51,568 bases of DNA, taken from NCBI GenBank assembly GCA_004557975.1, contig SFEV01000035.1, positions 1 through 51,568 on the forward strand, given 5' to 3'. Numbering within the stretch: the stretch's first letter is position 1; every line of letters starts with the position of its first letter. Both the position numbers and the translations under genes were made by a program. The notes below the pieces were generated by a model that was given only the letters and a program-made list of their open reading frames with translations, was not told where the DNA came from and did not search any database. The stretch is from Lachnospiraceae bacterium. GTDB taxonomy: Bacteria; Bacillota; Clostridia; Lachnospirales; Lachnospiraceae. Positions 50,086 to 51,568 of the stretch are shown here, one piece after another.

Positions 50086-51568
50086 GGTATTAATTGTTGA
50101 CGATGAAAAAATGATCCGGATGGGGATGAGCCGGGGCCTTCCATGGGAAAGTCTCAATGTGTCGGAAGTCTATCAGGCAGGAAGCGCCATAGAGGCTCTG
50201 GAGCTGATCCGTGAAAAGAAGCCCGATCTGATGATAACGGATATCAGTATGCCGGAAATGACGGGACTGGAGCTGATAGAGCGCGCCAAAGAGCTTCTTG
50301 AGAACCTGAAGATTATTGTACTGACAGGCTACGAGCGGTTTGATTATGCGAGAGAGTGCCTCCGGATGCGGGTGGAGGATCTGTTCCTGAAGCCAATCGA
50401 TGAGGAAGTACTGACGGAGGCTATCCGAAGACAGATTCAGAGACTGGAGGAGGAACAGAAGACACGTGCCATAGAAAGCACCATGCGCCGTGTGCGGGGC
50501 AATACGGAACAGATGCGCCTGGAAAGGCTGATGAACCGTCTGATACACAGGCAGAAGACAGAGCCGGAAGAAATGGAATGGATGTATCGTGAGTATTCCT
50601 TTGACAGAGAACAGCCGATGCAGCTTGCTATTCTGCTTCCGTGTGTGACGGAGGTAGAAGATCAGGATGATTTCAGGCGCATGTCCGTCCGGGAAATCTG
50701 TATAGATCTGGTGGACGGAAGAGGCTGTGGAATTACCTTCCAGACAGGGATGAATATTGCCATTGCATTTTTTGATAACGGGTCTGTCAATGAAGTTTAC
50801 GACAGAATCCAGGAACTGACCAATATTTTGAAAGACGAGTTTAATAATGCGCCTCGTGTCATTCTGGGAAGCACCGTGACAGGTTTTGAACAGCTCTACA
50901 TCTCCTACAATGATGCAACTATCCTGATCCGGGAAGGCAGAAAAGGAATTTCCGATCTGATTCAGTCAGGAGCAACAGGGAAGCGAAATGCGCTTTTTCA
51001 GCAGATCTATGCTGAACTGAAAGGTGCCATGTGTTCCAATGTAGGTAACTCGGATTATGTCATGAGAGTATTCGATGCCTTCTGTCAGGCCGTGGATTCC
51101 TACAATCTGACGGAGGACAGTATTCGCCGCAACTGCTTTGAAATTGCCAGTTCTGTATATTTTACGTATATCAGCAATACAGGAGAGAAAGCAGAAGGAC
51201 GCCTGGAGGAGCTGATGAAAAATATCATGTATGTCAACGGTCAGGAGGCCTGTGAAGTGACGAAAATGTTTCTCACAAACATGTTCGGCAAAGAGAGGGA
51301 CTCCATGCATGATATTATATCAAAAGTGCGGAAGTACATCGACGAGCATCTGGAAGAGGAGCTATCTGTGGCCAGCCTGGCGTCAAGATTCTACATCACA
51401 CCGAATTACTTTTCCAAGCTTTTCAAAAAGGTGATGGGAGAGGGATGCAATGAATATATTGTCCGGAAGAGAATTGAGAAAGCCAGATTTCTGCTGGAAA
51501 CAACAAATTTCAGGAACGGAAAGATTGCAATGATGGTAGGTTACCGCGATATCAATTACTTTTCTCTG
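50072..51568 (+). CDS. AraC-type response regulator (YesN-like), 3' end outside window
   Basis: ATG 50072 lies inside the kinase gene (14-nt overlap) and the frame stays open to the window edge, giving 499 residues. A receiver domain (residues 1-120) has the phosphorylated Asp in LMITDISMPEMTG (D57), a switch residue region IVLTGYERFDYA, and the conserved Lys in LFLKPID. A long middle region of about 290 residues follows. The AraC helix-turn-helix begins near residue 410 (IISKVRKYIDEHLEEELSVASLASRFY) and is cut off. It should activate the upstream sugar importer and perhaps glycosidase genes beyond the edge. Confidence 0.94.
   Translation, partial: MRQYKVLIVDDEKMIRMGMSRGLPWESLNVSEVYQAGSAIEALELIREKKPDLMITDISMPEMTGLELIERAKELLENLKIIVLTGYERFDYARECLRMRVEDLFLKPIDEEVLTEAIRRQIQRLEEEQKTRAIESTMRRVRGNTEQMRLERLMNRLIHRQKTEPEEMEWMYREYSFDREQPMQLAILLPCVTEVEDQDDFRRMSVREICIDLVDGRGCGITFQTGMNIAIAFFDNGSVNEVYDRIQELTNILKDEFNNAPRVILGSTVTGFEQLYISYNDATILIREGRKGISDLIQSGATGKRNALFQQIYAELKGAMCSNVGNSDYVMRVFDAFCQAVDSYNLTEDSIRRNCFEIASSVYFTYISNTGEKAEGRLEELMKNIMYVNGQEACEVTKMFLTNMFGKERDSMHDIISKVRKYIDEHLEEELSVASLASRFYITPNYFSKLFKKVMGEGCNEYIVRKRIEKARFLLETTNFRNGKIAMMVGYRDINYFSL

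Noticed and set aside
48409..50157. Long minus-strand open frame opposite the histidine kinase
   Set aside because: No family features; the plus strand has a complete kinase with all motifs.

Overview
The window looks like a chromosomal segment from a Gram-positive Clostridia bacterium, most likely Lachnospiraceae. The reasons are moderate GC, strong AGGAGG-type ribosome binding sites, CUT1 sugar transporters without their own ATPase, HprK next to a ROK glucokinase, flavodiiron protein plus rubredoxin, YesM/YesN-type regulators and a selenium trait cluster. The taxonomic call is inference from gene content; no 16S gene is present.

Layout. 1-378: 3' end of an iron-dependent alcohol dehydrogenase. 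485-4324: ecfA1-ecfA2-ecfT-truA (energising module of vitamin/metal ECF transporters plus tRNA pseudouridine synthase). 4364-5857 (minus): DUF402 gene and an AraC regulator. A 559-bp gap then carries a 159-bp tandem repeat before L-fucose isomerase (6417-8219). 8499-19809: a galactoside locus with AraC activator, binding protein, two permeases, GH2 and GH42 beta-galactosidases and galT. 19930-22229: greA and a MATE transporter. 22499-35949: a mostly co-directional housekeeping stretch with uvrC, hprK, glucokinase, B12-binding radical SAM protein, DEDDh exonuclease, a 36-aa membrane peptide, VanW protein, AIR-synthase-like protein, Lrp regulator, aminotransferase, trmL-like and rsmF-like RNA methyltransferases.

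36144-40680 is the most unusual part. Two practically identical tRNA-Pro(CGG) genes, each with its own promoter and terminator, bracket 4.4 kb holding an ECF sigma factor, an apparently truncated membrane partner, and a selenium cluster (selD, yedF, a class V cysteine desulfurase-like gene, DUF3343). yedF is preceded by seven perfect copies of a 15-bp repeat that resembles a ribosome binding site and runs straight into the real one.

40904-44798: a secreted protein of unknown function, a Crp/Fnr-type regulator (minus), a four-domain flavodiiron protein and a stand-alone rubredoxin (oxygen or NO detoxification). 45112-51568: a second CUT1 sugar importer followed by its YesM/YesN-like two-component system; the response regulator runs off the right edge.

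How it fits together (inference): galactosides, possibly host- or milk-derived, enter through the first importer, are cut inside the cell by the GH2/GH42 enzymes, and galactose-1-phosphate is handled by GalT. HprK and glucokinase connect to carbon catabolite control. Both importers must borrow an MsmX-type ATPase encoded elsewhere. The selenium cluster has no selA, selB or selC in view, so it may serve a selenium-dependent molybdenum hydroxylase rather than selenocysteine, although the rest of the genome is not visible.
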